From: Ricinus communis
Lineage: Eukaryota; Streptophyta; Magnoliopsida; Malpighiales; Euphorbiaceae
Assembly (NCBI RefSeq): GCF_019578655.1
Contig: NC_063256.1
Span: forward strand, 10,478,001 to 10,542,000
Direction of reading: 5' to 3'
Length of the DNA: 64,000 bases
The notes under the pieces were generated by a model. It had not been told where the DNA came from, did no database searches, and saw nothing but the letters and a program-made list of their open reading frames with translations. This document shows, piece after piece, positions 61,297 through 64,000 of the stretch; position 1 is the stretch's first letter, and the number at the start of each line of letters is the position of its first letter. Made by a program: the position numbers and the translations under genes.

Positions 61297-62868
61297 TTCC
61301 CAAGTTCATTCTTCTCTATAGCTTCAATCTCAGTATCCATTGTTGCTCTCCATTTCTCATCAATTTGTGCTGCTTCGAAGGAAATTGGATCATTTGCTGC
61401 AAACATGACCCAATTTGATGTCTCTTCTTCTTCATCTGATAAACCTTCTCTGCTGACATAATCTCTCATCCAAGCTGGTTGTCGTGTGATTTGAGGCTGC
61501 AAATGTTGAGCTGCGAGATCTTCACTTGAGTTGGAAGAATGTTCTTCATTTGAGCTATCACTTACTCTTTCCTCATTATCATCATTCTCACTAGCTTCCA
61601 CTTTACTTTCATTTCCATTTGCTGCATTTGCACCATCATCTCCCCAATCTAAGTCAACTAGAACAGCTTCTTTATGACTTTTTTCCCAGTCCCAACTTTT
61701 GTCTTCTTCAAACACCACATCTCTACTTACTATGATCTTTTCAGAGATAGGATCATATAGTCTGAATGCTTTTGACTCCTCGCTAACTCCAAGAAAAACA
61801 CATCTTCTGCTCTTATCGTCAAGCTTCGTTCTTTTACAATCAGGAATGTGAGCATGAGCTACACACCCAAAAACTTTAAAGTATGCTACCGATGGCTTGA
61901 GTCCGCTCCATGCTTCTTCTGGGCACTTGTTTTTCACGGCAAGTGTTGGACTTCTATTAAGGATATGAATTGTCCAATTGACAGCTTCTGGCCAAAATAT
62001 TTTGGGAACTTTCTTTTCTGAAATCATGCTTCGAACCATATTCATGATCGTCCTATTTTTGCGCTCAGCTACACCATTTTGTTGGGGAGAGTAGGCAGCT
62101 GTTAGTTGTCTTCGAATGCCATTCTCACTGCAAAAATTAGTGAAATCGAGCGAAGTGAACTCCCCCCCACAGTATGTTCGAAGACCTTTAATGGCTAAGC
62201 CACTCTCCTTTTCAACTCGATTCTTAAATTGTTTGAAAGTAACAAAAGCATCTGATTTTACAACCAAAAAATAAACCCAAAATTTTCGACTAAAATCATC
62301 AATGAAAATGATCAGATACCTTTTGTTGCTGTTGGATATGGTACTGATTGGTCCACATATATTGGCATGCACCAATTCAAGAATTTGTGAAGCTCTCCAT
62401 GTACTTTGTCGAGGGAAAGAATTTCTTTGTTGTTTCCCCACCAAGCAGTCTTCACATATTCTTGATGAAGTGTCGAAGTATGGAAGCCCTCTCACCATCC
62501 CTTTTTGTTAAAGAAGTCTCAATCCATTGAAACTTAGATGCCCATATCTACAATGCCACATTCGAGCTGGGTCATCCATGAAGGAGTTGAGACATTTCTC
62601 CTCTTTTATCTGTGTCACAACAGATAACTTAAACATCCGATTCGACGACATCGCGATCTCCATAATTAGCCCTTTATCTGGATGAAAAATTTTGCACTCC
62701 TTTTTTTATGAGAACTTCAAGTCCTTTCTCAGCTAGTTGACCAATGCTCAATAGTCAATTTTTTAATCCTGGAACATAGAACACACTAGTAATGATTTGC
62801 ACATAACCATTTACTAATATGGGTACAGTACCTTTGCCTTTCACATCCATACTTGAATTGTCTCCCAA
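61293..62868 (-). pseudogene. copia GAG-pre-integrase and integrase
   Basis: The longest open part (61293-62498) holds the integrase core and the variable linker. Upstream, the GAG-pre-integrase segment (RMWHCRYGHLSFNG) is separated by a TAA (62499-62501), and further up there are a frameshift in an A-run near 62705 and a TGA near 62755. In the catalytic core the two aspartates of the DDE triad are replaced: the first motif reads HANICGP (usual D is N) and the second reads RTYCGGEF (usual D is Y). The glutamate in NGVAERKNR remains. The zinc-binding histidines and cysteines (H...H, C..C in ICEDCLVGK) are visible. Confidence 0.9.
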
Positions 62869-63846
62869 TTACACTTTCTCCTTGAAATTGTCATCAAGGT
62901 AGGAGAAAAGTTCATTCTTTCCACACATATGGTTGCTGCAGCCAGAATCTAAAAACCAAAACTCCTCGTTGTTGCTATTATTGTCACTCACATATGCCAT
63001 CAGCAACATTTCTTCATTACTTTCTACATAGTTTGCTTTCTCATCAGATTCCTTGCTAGGACATTCATACTGAAAATGGCCAAGTTTGTGACAATGATAA
63101 CATTCAACAGTGGATCTGTCAATGCTACGCCTGCCTCCACCTCTTCCTCGGCCGCGCATTCCTTCTCGACCTCTTCCCCTTCCTCTCGAAGATTCTCCAA
63201 AAGTAACCTTCAGTGCTTGCTCTTCCATAACCTGAGATTTCATTCGCTGTTCATGCACTAGAAGACTGCTTTGTAACTCATCAATAGTGATAACATCCAA
63301 GTTTTTTGACTTTTCAATAGAGCATACAACATAGTTGAACTTGGGTGTCATGGATCATAGAATCTTCTCAATGACATCTATATCCTCTATCTTTGCCTTA
63401 TTGATTCTCAGCTTGTTGACGATTGTGAGAGTACGAGCAAAGTACTCATTTACAGTCTCCCCTTCATTCATGCTAAGCAGCTCGTATTCCTTTTGTAGTG
63501 CTTGACATTGTGCTCGTTGTACCCATGTAGTGCCTTGATATTTTCGCTTCAAGGAATCCCAAATACCTTTTGCTTTTTCTTTGTTCAAGATTGTTTCCAG
63601 AATTGATCTATCAATGACCTGAAATAGATAATTCTTTGCTTTCATATCTTTCAATCTTGCATCTTCAAAAATTTTCTTTTGTGCTTCATTGAGTTGCTCT
63701 CCTTCTGCTACAGCAGGAACTCCATTCTCTATTACTGACCAATATTCCTTTGATCTCATGAAATTCTCCATGAGCATACACCAGTGATCGTAGTGCCCAT
63801 CGAATTTCAAAATCGCTGCTTGTACTAATCCACTCTCGGTTGTCAT
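62869..63846 (-). pseudogene. copia gag and protease
   Basis: The ATG at 63844-63846 starts MTTESGLVQAAILKFDGHYD, a UBN2-type gag domain, to a TGA at 63355-63357. The same frame continues through an Arg/Gly-rich RGRGRGREGMRGRGRG stretch to the CCHC zinc knuckle CYHCHKLGHFQYEC and the protease motif FLDSGCSNHM, ending at a TAA (62869-62871). The TGA is most simply a CGA-to-TGA transition. Gag builds the virus-like particle and the aspartic protease matures it; here the chain is broken in two. Confidence 0.9.
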
Positions 63847-63903
63847 ATTCTCAATATTAATGTAGGAGATTGCTGCTCCTATGATGATCAGACCTTTGTG
63901 ATT

Positions 63904-63916
63904 GGCTCTGATACCA
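63904..63916 (-). promoter_or_regulatory. copia tRNA-Met primer-binding site
   Basis: TGGTATCAGAGCC on the minus strand, two bases after the 5' LTR end, is complementary to the 3' end of initiator tRNA-Met, the usual copia primer. Confidence 0.9.
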
Positions 63917-63918
63917 GA

Positions 63919-64000
63919 TGTTAACTTGTTTTTTGAAAAAAAAAAGAGAAGATGATAGTCTTACAAGAGATAACAGTAAAAATAAGAAATAACAGAAAAA
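63919..64000 (-). repeat. copia 5' LTR, partial at the window edge
   Basis: It starts TGTTAACTTG in plus orientation and follows the 3' LTR closely, with about five substitutions, a short A-run difference and a 5-base indel in the part visible. Confidence 0.88.

Larger units (their letters stand above)
59601..64000 (-). mobile_element. Ty1/copia LTR retrotransposon, defective, running off the right edge
   Basis: Reading on the minus strand, the order is 5' LTR (partly outside), tRNA-Met primer site, gag, protease, integrase, RT, RNase H, polypurine tract, 3' LTR. Integrase precedes RT, which defines copia rather than gypsy. The LTR is short (220 bp for the complete one). Several nonsense codons and two frameshifts show that the copy is dead. 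The two LTRs differ at about five positions plus indels over the 80 bases that can be compared, so the insertion is not recent. The 5 bases before the 3' LTR are TATGA; the matching duplicate would lie beyond the window. Confidence 0.93.

Noticed and set aside
1..64000. CRISPR arrays, operons, prokaryotic-type promoters or phage genes
   Set aside because: None was seen. The window is plant nuclear DNA, and its short repeats are microsatellites or transposon-derived.

Overview
The window looks like nuclear DNA of a eudicot plant. It is very AT-rich, with long TA microsatellites. It has plant-type genes (an exportin-2/CAS gene, a DREB-type AP2/ERF factor, a bHLH13/JAM2-type factor), plant Ty1/copia and large-LTR retroelements, a hAT-type MITE and an endogenous caulimovirid. 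A Malpighiales/Euphorbiaceae source would fit the protein flavour and the low GC, but that is an impression, not a demonstration.

Layout. 1-2740 (minus): 5' 913 codons of an intronless exportin-2 (CAS) gene that runs off the left edge. 3.1-24.9 kb: a gene desert with AT-rich dispersed repeats, a GC-richer block that may be organellar (about 7.5-8.8 kb), a SINE-like unit (10.5-10.8 kb), a decayed LINE-type RNase H fragment (11.87-12.27 kb), a GC island with two G-boxes (13.5-13.9 kb), and a 2,170-bp solo LTR with a perfect 5-bp target duplication (18414-20583). 24955-25551 (plus): a single-exon DREB-type ERF gene. 27.18-27.40 kb: another LINE RNase H remnant. 28741-29964 (minus): a three-exon gene for a small plant protein of unknown function. 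30.6-31.86 kb: two interleaved AT-rich repeats leading to a rearranged endogenous caulimovirid (31.86-34.66 kb). Its RT part and its movement/coat part are head to head at the tRNA-Met primer site, and it abuts an intronless STICHEL-like pseudogene fragment (34.66-36.25 kb). 36.3-48.0 kb: a second desert containing a cluster of four G-boxes (42.0-43.1 kb). 48085-49932 (plus): a complete single-exon bHLH13/JAM2-like gene. 52.2-56.7 kb: nested repeats, with a 2,835-bp LTR of the same family as the 18.4-kb one inserted in an older Athila-like remnant. 57321-57909: a hAT-type MITE. 59601 to the end (minus): a nearly complete but mutated Ty1/copia element with PBS, PPT, its 3' LTR and part of its 5' LTR.

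Only four host genes look functional: CAS (nuclear export of importin-alpha), the ERF and bHLH transcription factors (stress and jasmonate-type regulation, by family), and the unknown small protein. They are unrelated neighbours, not a pathway. Nothing here is a convincing new biological system. The most interesting structures are the virus/host-gene chimera at 31.8-36.3 kb, the two LTR insertions whose target sites can be read directly, and the orphan G-box clusters.
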